This document shows, piece by piece, positions 25,801 to 35,345 of a stretch of 64,000 nt of DNA; within the stretch, counting starts at the first letter, position 1, and every line of letters begins with the position of its first letter. The DNA comes from Flavisphingomonas formosensis. GTDB taxonomy: Bacteria > Pseudomonadota > Alphaproteobacteria > Sphingomonadales > Sphingomonadaceae. The notes beneath the pieces were generated by a model. That model was not told where the DNA came from. It searched no databases and worked only from the letters and a program-made list of their open reading frames with translations. The stretch is taken from NCBI RefSeq assembly GCF_009755815.1, contig NZ_WRPK01000001.1:868001-932000 (forward strand), written 5' to 3'. The position numbers and the translations under genes were made by a program.

Positions 25801-26964
25801 ATGAGCGATATCGACCAAAGCCATGACGACATACGCGACGCCGTCCGCAAGCTGTGCGGGGCGTTTCCAGGCAGCTATTGGCAGGCGCTGGATCGCGAGC
25901 GCGCCTATCCCACCGCCTTCGTGCAGGCGCTGAGCGAAGCGGGTTTCCTCTCCGTGCTGATCCCCGAAGCCTATGGCGGCTCGGGTCTCGGCATCGGTGC
26001 GGCCTGCGCGATCCTGGAGGAGGTGCACCGGTCGGGCTGCAACGGCGGGGCCTGCCACGCCCAGATGTACACGATGGGCACGCTGCTGCGGCACGGCAGC
26101 GCGGCGCAGAAGCAGCGCTATCTGCCCGAGATCGCACGTGGTGTGCTGCGTCTGCAGGCGTTCGGCGTGACCGAGCCGGACGCCGGCACCGACACCACCC
26201 GCATCACCACCTTCGCCAGGCGAGTGGGCGATCGCTATATCGTCAACGGCCGCAAGCTCTGGATCAGCCGCGCCGAGCATTCGGACCTGCTGCTGCTGCT
26301 TGCGCGCACGGCACCGCGCGAGGCAGAGGGTGCCCGGCCGAGCGACGGGATGAGCGTGTTCCTGATCGACATGCGCCAGGCGGTCGGCAACGGCCTCACC
26401 ATCCGGCCGGTGCGCACCATGCTGAACCATGCGACGACCGAACTCAGCTTCGACGATCTCGAAGTGCCGGCGGACGCTCTGATCGGCGAGGAGGGGCAGG
26501 GCTTCCGCTACATTCTCTCGGGCATGAATGCCGAGCGGATCCTGATCGCATCCGAATGCATCGGCGACGGGCGTTTCTTCATCGAGCGCGCCTCGGCCTA
26601 CGCGAAGGAGCGCCGCGTGTTCGGCCGCGCCATCGGTGAGAATCAGGCCGTGCAATTCCCGATCGCCCGTGCCCATGTTCAGATCAGCGCAGCGGCCGCT
26701 ATGGTGGCGAAGGCGGCCGCGCTCTACGATGCGGGCGCGTCCTGCGGCACGGAGGCGAACATGGCCAAGCTGCTGGCATCGGAGGCGAGCTGGTTCGCGG
26801 CGGATATGTGCGTGCAGACCCATGGCGGCTTCGGTTTCGCCGAGGAATATGACATCGAGCGCAAATTCCGCGAGACGCGGCTCTACCAGGTCGCGCCGAT
26901 CTCCACCAACCTGATCCTCAGCCATGTCGCCACGCATGTGCTGGGGCTGCCGAAATCCTTCTGA
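25801..26964 (+). CDS. Acyl-CoA dehydrogenase family protein, 387 aa
   Basis: It is an FAD enzyme that makes an alpha,beta-double bond in an acyl-CoA. The N-terminal helical domain, middle beta domain (AFGVTEPDAGTDTT; KLWISRAEHSD) and C-terminal domain (YAKERRVFGRAIGENQAVQF; THGGFGFAEE) are all present. The usual C-terminal YEGTSE motif, which carries the catalytic Glu in most members, is replaced by YQVAPISTN. A Glu at residue 245 (AERILIA) sits where isovaleryl-CoA dehydrogenase keeps its base and may substitute. The ATG at 25801 is preferred to a GTG at 25798. The stop overlaps the CoA-transferase start (TGATG), so the two are one unit. Confidence 0.92.
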   Translation: MSDIDQSHDDIRDAVRKLCGAFPGSYWQALDRERAYPTAFVQALSEAGFLSVLIPEAYGGSGLGIGAACAILEEVHRSGCNGGACHAQMYTMGTLLRHGSAAQKQRYLPEIARGVLRLQAFGVTEPDAGTDTTRITTFARRVGDRYIVNGRKLWISRAEHSDLLLLLARTAPREAEGARPSDGMSVFLIDMRQAVGNGLTIRPVRTMLNHATTELSFDDLEVPADALIGEEGQGFRYILSGMNAERILIASECIGDGRFFIERASAYAKERRVFGRAIGENQAVQFPIARAHVQISAAAAMVAKAAALYDAGASCGTEANMAKLLASEASWFAADMCVQTHGGFGFAEEYDIERKFRETRLYQVAPISTNLILSHVATHVLGLPKSF

Positions 26965-28097
26965 TGCCGGGCGACGCATCCGAGCCGCTGGCCGGCCTGC
27001 TCGTCGTCAGCCTGGAGCAGGCGGTGGCCGCGCCGCTGTGCACCGCGCGGCTGGCGGACGCGGGCGCGCGGGTGATCAAGGTCGAGCGGCCGGACGGTGA
27101 TTTCGCGCGCGGCTACGATCATCTTGTCAATGGCGGCAGCACCCATTTCAACTGGCTCAACCGTGGCAAGCAATCGGTGCGCCTCGATATCAAGGATGGG
27201 GGCGATGCGGCCCTGCTCCGTCGCATCGTCGCGCGGGCGGACGTGTTCGTTCAGAATCTCGCGCCCGGCGGCGCGGCGCGGGCGGGCTTCGGCTCGGCGG
27301 CGTTGCGGGCGGCCCACCCGCGCCTCGTGACCTGCGACATCTCGGGCTATGGCGAGGACGGTCCGATGCGCGATCGCAAGGCCTATGATCTGCTCGTCCA
27401 GTGCGAGACCGGGCTGGCGGCGATCACCGGATCGCCCGAGGGGCCTGGCCGTGTCGGCGTGTCGATCGCGGATCTCGCCTGCGGACTCAACGCCTATGGC
27501 GGCGTGCTGGAGGCGCTGCTGCGCCGGGACCGGACGGGAATCGGCAGCGGTGTTGCCGTATCGCTGTTCGATGGCCTCGCCGATCTGATGGCGGTACCGC
27601 TGCTCCATCATGATTATGGAGGTGCGGCGCCTGAGCGCGTCGGCATCGCCCATCCCAACATCACGCCTTATGGTGTCTTCCGGACCGCGAACGGCGAAGA
27701 CGTGGTTCTCGCCATTCAGAACGAGCGCGAATGGCGCTCCTTTGCCGCGGACGTGCTGGGCGATCCGGGTTTCGCCGCCGATCCCCGTTATGACGGCAAC
27801 TCGGCACGTATGGCCCATCGCGCCGAGGTCGACGGCCGCGTCGCGGCCGGGTGCGCCGCGCTGACGACCGAGGAGCTGATCGGCCGCTTGGAGGCCGCGC
27901 ACATTGCCTTCGCGCGCGTCAACGACGTTGCCGGCCTGTCGCGCCATCCGCATCTGCGGCGGGTGGTCGCAAAAGGTCCGGAAGGTCCGGTCAATCTCCC
28001 TGCACCGCCGGTCCGCTGGTCCGATCGCCGGTCCGGCACCCGCCCGATCCCCGCGCTGGGCGAACATGACGCGGCGATCCGCGCGGAGTTCGCATAG
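26964..28097 (+). CDS. CaiB/BaiF family (class III) CoA-transferase, 377 aa
   Basis: Class III CoA-transferases move CoA between carboxylic acids through an Asp-bound intermediate. The family features are present: LEQAVAAPLCTARLADAGA, VIKVERPDGDFAR, and the catalytic Asp142 in KAYDLLVQCETGL. The start overlaps the acyl-CoA dehydrogenase stop. Together they could activate an organic acid as its CoA ester and then oxidise it. The acid itself cannot be identified. The protein is slightly shorter than typical (about 400). Confidence 0.93.
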   Translation: MPGDASEPLAGLLVVSLEQAVAAPLCTARLADAGARVIKVERPDGDFARGYDHLVNGGSTHFNWLNRGKQSVRLDIKDGGDAALLRRIVARADVFVQNLAPGGAARAGFGSAALRAAHPRLVTCDISGYGEDGPMRDRKAYDLLVQCETGLAAITGSPEGPGRVGVSIADLACGLNAYGGVLEALLRRDRTGIGSGVAVSLFDGLADLMAVPLLHHDYGGAAPERVGIAHPNITPYGVFRTANGEDVVLAIQNEREWRSFAADVLGDPGFAADPRYDGNSARMAHRAEVDGRVAAGCAALTTEELIGRLEAAHIAFARVNDVAGLSRHPHLRRVVAKGPEGPVNLPAPPVRWSDRRSGTRPIPALGEHDAAIRAEFA

Positions 28098-28301
28098 CGG
28101 AGAGGCTCTGTCCGACTTTTCATGATCGGGATTGCAGCCCCGGCCTGCCGGGCCGCGCCGCGGCGCGACCTTTTCTCCTGTGCACATTGTTCAGTTTGCA
28201 GAAAGCCGTCGGGCCGTTCTGACCGGCCAGCAACGGTGCGCAACGCTGCAGATCATCCAGGGCATCACCGCGGAACGACCGCCGGGGATGGGGGAGAAGC
28301 T

Positions 28302-31300
28302 ATGCGTAGGATATTGAGCGCCACCAGTTGTTTGACGCCCGTCGCACTCGCGACGCTGGCGCTGCCTGCCCATGCCGCCACGGTGACGATCACCGGCGCG
28401 CGGACGGCGGGCATCACCACCGCGACCGTAGCGAGCGGATCGACGTCCGACATCAGCATCTCGAGCAGCGGCAGCGTGACGCCGACCGTGTCGGGCGCGG
28501 CCGTCACGATCGACAGCGACAACAGCGTCGACAATGCCGGTTCCATCACCTTCACCGGCGTTGACGATGCGAGCGGCATCCTCGCCAATGACGGCGTCAC
28601 CGCGACGATCACCAACAGCGGCACGATCACCGTCAGCGAGAGCTATACGCAGAGCGATTCCAACGGTGACGGCGTGGTCGACGGCGCCTTTGCCGAAGGA
28701 TCGGACCGTTACGGCATCCGCACGCTCGGCGCCTTCACCGGCGATATCGCCAACAGCGGCACGATCACCGTCAAGGGCAACGACAGCGCGGGCATACTGC
28801 TCGGCGGCACGCTCACCGGCTCGCTGACCCAGTCTGGCACGATCACGGTCACGGGCGACAACAGCGTCGGCATCTCGGGCGGTGCGATCAGCGGCAATGT
28901 CGACATCACCGGCTCGGTATCGGCCACCGGCCTGAATGCGTCGGCGGTGGTGCTGGACGGGAATATCGGCGGCAGGCTCACCATCCAGAGCGCGCTCGGC
29001 TCGACCGGCTATACTTCGACGACGCTGCCGAGCAGCACCTCCTCGCTTGGTGCGGACAATCTGCTTCAAAACGGCCCGACCCTGTCGATCGCGGGCAGCG
29101 TGGCCGGCGGCGTGATCCTCACCGCAGCGACCAGCACGACGGATTCGAGCGGCAGCACGGTGACGACCACCGCGAGCAGCATCACCTCTTACGGCACCGG
29201 CGCCGCCGTCCAGATCGGCTCGGCCGCCAACGCCATCAGCATCGGCGCGCTGTCGGGCAACAGCAACGGCTACGGCTTCGAGATGGACGGCACCATCACG
29301 GCCAGCGGCGTCTATAGCGGCTATGCCACCCACGGGCTGGTGATCGGCGGCCTTGGCGGTACCGTCGACATCGCCGGTGGCGTCGGCATCACCGGCGCGA
29401 TCACGGCGACGTCGAACGATGCGTCGGCGACGGCGATCGAGATCGGCAGCGGGGCCAGCGTGCCCGTGCTCGACATCTCGTCGACGGTCTCTGCCACCGG
29501 CGCAGTCGATTCCGGCCAGACCAACACCGCGGTCCGGATCGACGCGGGGGCCAGCGTGCCGACCGTGACCAACTCCGGCACGCTCAGCGCCTCTACCAGC
29601 GCGACGACCGTGAATGCGGACAATGTCGCGTTCGTCGACAAGTCCGGCACGGTCGCCTCCTTTACCAATAGAGGCACGATCACCGCGACCGGCGGCGTCA
29701 CCAACACCGCCCTCGATTTCTCGGCATCCACGGCCGGTGTCAGCGTCACCCAGGCGGCACCGAGCAGCGGCAGCACCACGCCGTCGATCACCGGCGACAT
29801 CCTGTTCGGCTCGGGCAACGACACACTGACCGTCAGCGACGGCACGGTGACCGGCAATGTGCGCTTCGGCGCCGGCACCAACAGCTTCGCCCTGTCCGGC
29901 AGCTCGACCTTCACTGGCGATGCGGATTTCGGCGGCAGCGGCAGCGGGGCGCTTTCGATCGGCAGCGGCTCGACCTTCACGGGAACGCTCGCCAACACCG
30001 GTGGCGTGGCTCTCGGCGTCGCCGGCGGCACGCTGACGCTGACCAATACCGGCACCGTCGCGCTCGGCTCCCTGTCCGTCACCAACGGCGGCACGCTGGG
30101 CGTGACGATCGACGGATCGACCGGATCGGCGACGCTCTACTCGGTGACGGGTGCGGCGAGCTTCGACACCGGATCGAAGCTCGCGCTGCATTTCCAGGAT
30201 ATCAACTACACCGCCGGCACCTATGCGGTGGTACAGGCCGGCAGCCTGAGCGGCACCGACAATATTTCCGTCACCAGCTCCGCCTTGCCCTATCTGTTCA
30301 AGACGGCGCTGAGCGATAATGCCTCCGCCGCCACCCTGACCCTCCACGTAACGCGCAAGACGGCGGGCGAGCTCGGCCTCAACCGCAACGAGAGCGCCGC
30401 CTATGAGCCGATCTTCGCGGCGATCTCCGGCGACAAGAATCTGGGCGACGCCTTCCTGAACCTCACCGATGCGGCCAGCTTCAAGAGCGCGCTGCGCACG
30501 CTGATGCCCGATTATGCCGGAGCCTCGTTCGACAGCGTCACCCTGGCGTCGCGGGCGAGCATGAACTGGCTCGCGGATCCGTCGGCGCCGGTCTACCAGG
30601 CAGGCCCCTGGGGCCTGTGGATCCAGCAGGTCGGCTGGCTGCACAGCAAGGCGATCGACGATACCGCCGGCTACCGGGTGGCGGGCTGGGGCATGGCGGG
30701 CGGCGGCGAGCGCTCGCTGGGCAAGTTCGGCCGCGTCGGCGTGTCGCTGGCCTATCTGGTCGGCACCACCAACGACAAGGACACGGCCAACAAGGTCACC
30801 AACAACCAATATGAGTTCGGCGGCTATTGGCGCAGCGACTGGGGCCGGCTGCACGCCTATGCGCGCGCCAACTATGCCTTCATCAGGTTCAAGAGCACGC
30901 GCAGCTTCACCGGCAGCGACGACGGCACGGATTTCACCCGCACCGCCGTCGGCCGCTGGAACGGCCGCCTGCTGAGCGGCGCGGCCGGCCTCTCCTACTC
31001 GGCGAATTTCGGCGCCTTCTCGCTGCGTCCGCAGGCCTCGATCGACTATTACCGCCTGTCCGAGGGCGGTTATGGCGACAAGGGCGGCGGAACCGGCATG
31101 GACCTGATCGTCGATTCGCGCCGCAGCCGGGAATTCGCGGCCAGCCAGGCGCTGGCGCTCGGCTATCGCATCTACGACGATGACGCCAATGACGGCGGCT
31201 ATCTGCGCGCCGAACTGGAGGGCGGCCGGCGTGAAGTGATAAACGGCTCGCTCGGCGCGACCACTGCCGCCTTTGCCGGCGGCGATTCCTTCACGCTCAC

Positions 31301-31448
31301 GCCGGACGCCCGCAAGGGCGCCTGGACCGGCGCGTTCCGGCTGAAGGGTGGCAACGGCGACTTCACCGTTTCCGGCGAGGTGGATGGTGAGCGCCAGCAG
31401 GGCACGACTGCGCTCGGCCTGCGCGTCGGGCTGCAAATGGCGCTCTGA
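28302..31448 (+). CDS. Autotransporter (type V secretion) with repetitive passenger, 1048 aa
   Basis: The ATG at 28302 follows GGGGGAGAAG and gives a signal peptide ending near AHAAT. The passenger (residues ~25-700) is a Thr/Ser/Gly-rich beta-helix-like array with recurring NSGTITV units, low in charge. Near residue 120 it contains one EF-hand-like loop, DSNGDGVVD, which could bind calcium. The last ~290 residues, from about NWLADPSAPVYQ, form the outer-membrane autotransporter barrel. The final residue is Leu, not the usual Phe/Trp. Such proteins mediate adhesion or aggregation. No protease motif is visible. It is monocistronic. Confidence 0.9.
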   Translation: MRRILSATSCLTPVALATLALPAHAATVTITGARTAGITTATVASGSTSDISISSSGSVTPTVSGAAVTIDSDNSVDNAGSITFTGVDDASGILANDGVTATITNSGTITVSESYTQSDSNGDGVVDGAFAEGSDRYGIRTLGAFTGDIANSGTITVKGNDSAGILLGGTLTGSLTQSGTITVTGDNSVGISGGAISGNVDITGSVSATGLNASAVVLDGNIGGRLTIQSALGSTGYTSTTLPSSTSSLGADNLLQNGPTLSIAGSVAGGVILTAATSTTDSSGSTVTTTASSITSYGTGAAVQIGSAANAISIGALSGNSNGYGFEMDGTITASGVYSGYATHGLVIGGLGGTVDIAGGVGITGAITATSNDASATAIEIGSGASVPVLDISSTVSATGAVDSGQTNTAVRIDAGASVPTVTNSGTLSASTSATTVNADNVAFVDKSGTVASFTNRGTITATGGVTNTALDFSASTAGVSVTQAAPSSGSTTPSITGDILFGSGNDTLTVSDGTVTGNVRFGAGTNSFALSGSSTFTGDADFGGSGSGALSIGSGSTFTGTLANTGGVALGVAGGTLTLTNTGTVALGSLSVTNGGTLGVTIDGSTGSATLYSVTGAASFDTGSKLALHFQDINYTAGTYAVVQAGSLSGTDNISVTSSALPYLFKTALSDNASAATLTLHVTRKTAGELGLNRNESAAYEPIFAAISGDKNLGDAFLNLTDAASFKSALRTLMPDYAGASFDSVTLASRASMNWLADPSAPVYQAGPWGLWIQQVGWLHSKAIDDTAGYRVAGWGMAGGGERSLGKFGRVGVSLAYLVGTTNDKDTANKVTNNQYEFGGYWRSDWGRLHAYARANYAFIRFKSTRSFTGSDDGTDFTRTAVGRWNGRLLSGAAGLSYSANFGAFSLRPQASIDYYRLSEGGYGDKGGGTGMDLIVDSRRSREFAASQALALGYRIYDDDANDGGYLRAELEGGRREVINGSLGATTAAFAGGDSFTLTPDARKGAWTGAFRLKGGNGDFTVSGEVDGERQQGTTALGLRVGLQMAL

Positions 31449-31512
31449 CCGGACTTGACGCTCCGCCGGCATGACGGTTCAGATTTCGCGCTGGACGCGT
31501 TAGCCTGATGAC

Positions 31513-32040
31513 ATGATCCCGATCCTCACCACCGCCCGTCTGACGCTCCGGTCTCCCAATCCCGACGACCTGGAGGCGAGCGCCGCTATGTGGGGCGATC
31601 CCGCCGTCTATGCCATGATCGGCGGGCGCTCCTTCGCGCGAGAGGAAGTGTGGCAGCGCCTCCTGCGCTATATCGGCCACTGGCAGACGGTCGGCTATGG
31701 CAGTTGGACGGTGATCGAGACGGCGAGCGGCCGCTATGCCGGCGAGGTCGGCCTCATGGATTCGCGCCGCGCCAGCGAACCCAGCTTCGAAGGCACGCCC
31801 GAGGCCGGGTGGGCACTCGCCCCCTGGGCGCATGGCCGCGGCTTTGCAGGCGAGGCGGTGGGCGCCATGCTCGATTGGGCGGACGAACAGGGGATTGCGC
31901 GCACGGTCTGCATCATCGATGCGGCCAACACGGCATCAGTCCGTGTGGCGGCGCGGGTCGGCTATCGCTTTCTGGCCACCGCCCGCTATCGAGACGCGCT
32001 GGTCGACCTCTATGAGCGGTTGCGCCCCGTCACGGCTTGA
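31513..32040 (+). CDS. GNAT-family N-acetyltransferase (RimJ-like), 175 aa
   Basis: It begins in the style of ribosomal-protein acetyltransferases (LTTARLTLRSPNPDDLEA) and has the acetyl-CoA pyrophosphate-binding region AHGRGFAGEAVGAML. The later NTASVRVAARVGYRF helix is typical of the family. It transfers acetyl from acetyl-CoA to an unknown amine. It is probably monocistronic, with about 50 bases to the next gene. Confidence 0.88.
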   Translation: MIPILTTARLTLRSPNPDDLEASAAMWGDPAVYAMIGGRSFAREEVWQRLLRYIGHWQTVGYGSWTVIETASGRYAGEVGLMDSRRASEPSFEGTPEAGWALAPWAHGRGFAGEAVGAMLDWADEQGIARTVCIIDAANTASVRVAARVGYRFLATARYRDALVDLYERLRPVTA

Positions 32041-32093
32041 GCTCCCCGAGGGCTGCCGCCACAGTCCGGCCCGCTAGGAAGAGGGGCGAAGAT

Positions 32094-33575
32094 ATGGTGG
32101 AGGGTGCGCAAGCGGGTGGCGAAGCCGAGGTGCCGCTGCTGATCGACGCGGCCGATGTGCCGGAATGGGCGGCGGGCGCGGATCTGGTGATCATGGGCTT
32201 CGGCATGGCTGGCGCTTGTGCCGCGATCGAGGCGCGCGCGGCCGGCGCGTCGGTGATCCTCGTCGAGCGGACGAGCGGCTGCACCGGCAGCACCTCGGCC
32301 GCGGCCGGCCATTTCTATCTGGGCGGCGGCACCGCGGTGCAGAAGGCCTGCGGCTTCGAGGACAGCGCCAAGGAGATGGCGCGTTATCTCGAGGCGGTGG
32401 CGCTCGATCCGGACCTGGAGAAGATCCGCCTCTATGCCGACGGCAGCGTCGCCCATTTCGACTGGCTGGAGGCGCAGGGCGTGCCTTTCGACCGTAGCTT
32501 CTATCCGCAGAAGAATGTCGTCCAGCCCGGCCGGGACTGCCTGATCTGGACCGGCAACGAGCAGGTCTGGCCCTATCGCGATCAGGCCAGGCCTGCGCCG
32601 CGCGGCCACAAGGTGGCGTTCGACGGGGAGGAGGGCGGCGGTGCCCTGGCGCTGCGCATCCTTTCCGGACGCGCAGAAGCGGCCAGCGCCACGGTAATGG
32701 CTGACAGCAAGGTCGAGGCGCTGGTGCGCGAGGGGGGCCGCGTCGTCGGCGTCAGGGTGCGCCGCTTCGGCGAGACGAGCTATGTCCGCGCCGACAAGGC
32801 GGTACTGCTGGCGGCGGGCGGCTTCGGCCAGAATGCGGAGATGGTGGCCGAGCATGTGCCTGTCCTCGCCTCTGCCTATGTGCAGGGCAGCCCTTATGAT
32901 GACGGCCTCGCCATCCGCCTGGGCACGGCGGCGGGCGGCGTGCCGATCCACATGGGGGAACCGTTCCTCACTTCGCCCTTCTATCCGCCCGAGCAGCTTC
33001 TCAAGGGCATCCTCGTGAATGGCGAGGGCCGGCGTTTCGTGGCGGAGGACAGCTACCACAGCCGTTCCGGCATCTTCTCCTCGCGCCAGCCGGGCGGGAC
33101 CGTCTATCTGATCGTTGACAGCGCGATCTTCGCCTATCCTCACTTCGCCTCGCTCACCAACCAGAGCCTGATCGATGGTTTCGAGACGATTGCGGAGATG
33201 GAGGCGGGTCTGGGCCTGCCGGCGGGCAGCCTCCAGGCGACGATGGCGGCCTACAATGCTCATGCCGCCCAGGGCGAGGATCCCGAATTCCACAAATATC
33301 CGAAATGGCTCAAACCGCTCGACGAAGGCCCCTTCGCCGCCTTCGACCTGTCGTTCGGGCGCGCCGTCTATACCGGCTTCACCCTCGGCGGACTCAGCGT
33401 ATCGGCCGACGGCCAGGTGCTGGACGGTACGGGCAGGCCGGTGCCGGGCCTCTATGCCGCGGGCGCCTGCGCCTCCAATATCGCGCAGGACAGCAATGGC
33501 TATGCCTCCGGAACCTGCCTCGGCGAAGCCTCCTTCTTCGGCCGCCGGGCCGGGCGCCATGCGGCGATGGCGTGA
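32094..33575 (+). CDS. FAD-dependent dehydrogenase (fumarate reductase/3-ketosteroid dehydrogenase-like), 493 aa
   Basis: It contains the FAD-binding Rossmann motif MGFGMAGACAAIEAR and the second FAD contact VLLAAGGFGQN. The C-terminal GTCLGEASFFGRRAG belongs to the FAD_binding_2 superfamily. These enzymes include succinate/fumarate-type oxidoreductases and 3-ketosteroid delta-1-dehydrogenases. No heme domain or signal peptide is present, so it is likely cytosolic. The ATG at 32094 is supported by GAGGGG. A SnoaL-like gene follows after 23 bases. The substrate is unknown, and steroid-like or cyclic ketones would fit the family. Confidence 0.9.
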   Translation: MVEGAQAGGEAEVPLLIDAADVPEWAAGADLVIMGFGMAGACAAIEARAAGASVILVERTSGCTGSTSAAAGHFYLGGGTAVQKACGFEDSAKEMARYLEAVALDPDLEKIRLYADGSVAHFDWLEAQGVPFDRSFYPQKNVVQPGRDCLIWTGNEQVWPYRDQARPAPRGHKVAFDGEEGGGALALRILSGRAEAASATVMADSKVEALVREGGRVVGVRVRRFGETSYVRADKAVLLAAGGFGQNAEMVAEHVPVLASAYVQGSPYDDGLAIRLGTAAGGVPIHMGEPFLTSPFYPPEQLLKGILVNGEGRRFVAEDSYHSRSGIFSSRQPGGTVYLIVDSAIFAYPHFASLTNQSLIDGFETIAEMEAGLGLPAGSLQATMAAYNAHAAQGEDPEFHKYPKWLKPLDEGPFAAFDLSFGRAVYTGFTLGGLSVSADGQVLDGTGRPVPGLYAAGACASNIAQDSNGYASGTCLGEASFFGRRAGRHAAMA

Positions 33576-33598
33576 GATCGCGGCGGAGAGGATGAATC

Positions 33599-33991
33599 GT
33601 GGTGTCCGAAGCGATTGCCGAAATTCTCGCCCTTGATGCAGCGCGTGCCGATGCGCTGGTACGGATCGACATCGCCTTTCTCGATCGCATCACGAGCGAG
33701 GATTACACCCATGTCGAGAGCAGCGGGCATACGCGTACCAAGGCGGAGTTTCTGGATGGGCTGCGCGAAGGCGCATTCCGGTTCGAAACTTTCGCGATCG
33801 ACGAGAATCATGTCCGCCTGTTCGGCGACACGGCGATCGTCACCGGCCGCTACCATAACGATATCCGCACGCCGGCCGGTCTGCAGCCGACCAAATATGC
33901 CCGTCACATCCGCGTTTATGTACGCAGGGGCGGGGCATGGCGGAACGTGGCGCATCAGGCGACCGAGGCGCCTCGGGATTGGAGCAGTTGA
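33599..33991 (+). CDS. SnoaL/NTF2-like DUF4440 protein, 130 aa
   Basis: It is a small NTF2-fold protein (ALDAARADALVRIDIAFLDR, EDYTHVESSGHTRTKAEFLD, AIVTGRYHND). The start is GTG at 33599 with GGAGAGG upstream; no in-frame ATG is available near it. It follows the flavin dehydrogenase closely on the same strand and may be co-transcribed. The enzymatic role is unknown. Confidence 0.75.
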   Translation: MVSEAIAEILALDAARADALVRIDIAFLDRITSEDYTHVESSGHTRTKAEFLDGLREGAFRFETFAIDENHVRLFGDTAIVTGRYHNDIRTPAGLQPTKYARHIRVYVRRGGAWRNVAHQATEAPRDWSS

Positions 33992-34055
33992 TCCGATGTA
34001 ATGGACCGACCGCACCAGCTTATCCAACGAATGCGACCTTCGGCATCGCGCTCCA

Positions 34056-34757
34056 TTAAGCCCCGGTCGGTTGAAGGCGCGCCCAGATCGGCAGATGGTC
34101 GGATGCGCGCGTCGCCTTGGCGGAGTGATGCACGCCGGCCGAGAGGATGCGCAGGTCCGGCGTCACCATGATCCGGTCGAGGCAGGCGATCGGCCGGCGG
34201 CTGTGATAGCTGCGGCCGGTCTGCGCGAGATGGAAATCGGGCAGGAACTCGCGCAGGCAGCCGCCGTGCAGCGACCATTCGTTGAGGTCTCCCATCAGCA
34301 CGGTCGGCAGCGGCCGGCGATAATGGCGCGCATGGGTGATCACCGCGCGCGCCTGGCGCCGCCGCCACAGGCCCGAGAGATCGAGGTGCATGCCGATGAT
34401 GCGCAGCTCGGTGCCACGGATGCGGATGTCGGCGAGCACGGCGCCGCGCGGCTCGAGCATCGGAAGGTCCAGCGGCGCGCGATCCAGTATCTCGGCCGAC
34501 TTGCGGATCAATATGGCGTTGCCGTGCCAGCCGATGCCACCCGGCCGCACGTCGAAGGGAACCGGCTTGAACGGGGTGTGATCGGTGAGATAGTCGAGTG
34601 GCAGCGCGCTCTGCCGCGTGCCGAAGCGTCGGTCGGCCTCCTGCAACGCGATGACGTCGGCATCGATTTCATGCAGCACGTCAATGATGCGGAAGGGATC
34701 GCGACGCCGGTCGGTGCCGATGCCCTTGCGCATATTGTAGCTTGCGACGGTGATCAT
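34056..34757 (-). CDS. Endonuclease/exonuclease/phosphatase family protein, 233 aa
   Basis: It has the metal-dependent EEP fold with the catalytic landmarks SYNMRKG, ALQEADRR (metal-binding Glu), GMHLDLSG, MGDLNEWS and the final SDHLPI His/Asp pair. Members hydrolyse phosphodiester or phosphomonoester bonds in nucleic acids, lipids or inositides. There is no signal peptide. It is the last gene of the tldD-DUF924-EEP unit on the minus strand, 37 bases after the DUF924 gene. Confidence 0.9.
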   Translation of the reverse strand: MITVASYNMRKGIGTDRRRDPFRIIDVLHEIDADVIALQEADRRFGTRQSALPLDYLTDHTPFKPVPFDVRPGGIGWHGNAILIRKSAEILDRAPLDLPMLEPRGAVLADIRIRGTELRIIGMHLDLSGLWRRRQARAVITHARHYRRPLPTVLMGDLNEWSLHGGCLREFLPDFHLAQTGRSYHSRRPIACLDRIMVTPDLRILSAGVHHSAKATRASDHLPIWARLQPTGA

Positions 34758-34794
34758 GCCTGAGGCCCAACCCGGCATGGGGGCGTTGGTTGCG

Positions 34795-35340
34795 CTACCA
34801 TTGGCCGCCCTGTGCGATCGCTTCGGCTTCGCCCGGTCGATCGGCGCGGCCGAGCGCGGCGTTGCGGTGCGGGAAGCGGCCGAAGCGGGCGATCATCGCG
34901 TGATGCTCGCGCGCATTGTCGAGCGAATTGTCGTCGCCCAGCGCCTCGAACAGCGCGAGCGACCAGAGCTGATCGGCCATTTCCTCGCTGTGCATGAAGG
35001 GCATGTAAACGAAGATACGCGGCGCGGCGGCGATCTCCCGGTCCAGGCCACGTGCCACCATCGCGCGGGCAACGGCGCGGGCGAGATCGTCGCTGGCGAA
35101 GGCGCGCGCGTCCTCGCGGAAGAGGTTGCGGCCATATTGGTCGAACAGCAGCACGGCTGCGAAAGCGCGCGATGCCGATCCCAGGAAGGCGTCCGCCGGC
35201 CGGTGTCGCTCGCGCTCCCAGAGCGTTGCGAAGCGATCGGCGATCGCTGCGTCGACGGTGGCCGAACGCGTCCACCAGCCCGCCGGCCCGACCTCGTCGA
35301 GCCAGAAATCGAGGATGCCGCGCGCCTCGGCCTCGTCCAT
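34795..35340 (-). CDS. DUF924 family protein, 181 aa
   Basis: It is a helical cytosolic protein with family hallmarks: ILDFWLDEVGPAGWW, LLFDQYGRNLFREDARAFASD and YMPFMHSEEMADQ. TPR-like helices are predicted and no enzyme activity is established for the family. The start ATG lies five bases after the tldD stop, so it is translated from the same mRNA. Confidence 0.9.
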   Translation of the reverse strand: MDEAEARGILDFWLDEVGPAGWWTRSATVDAAIADRFATLWERERHRPADAFLGSASRAFAAVLLFDQYGRNLFREDARAFASDDLARAVARAMVARGLDREIAAAPRIFVYMPFMHSEEMADQLWSLALFEALGDDNSLDNAREHHAMIARFGRFPHRNAALGRADRPGEAEAIAQGGQW

Positions 35341-35345
35341 GCCGG

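Noticed and set aside
28191-31472. A 1093-codon open frame antisense to the autotransporter gene
   Set aside because: It is produced by the Thr/Ser/Gly codon bias of the repetitive passenger on the opposite strand. The forward product has a signal peptide and barrel domain, while the antisense product has no recognisable fold.
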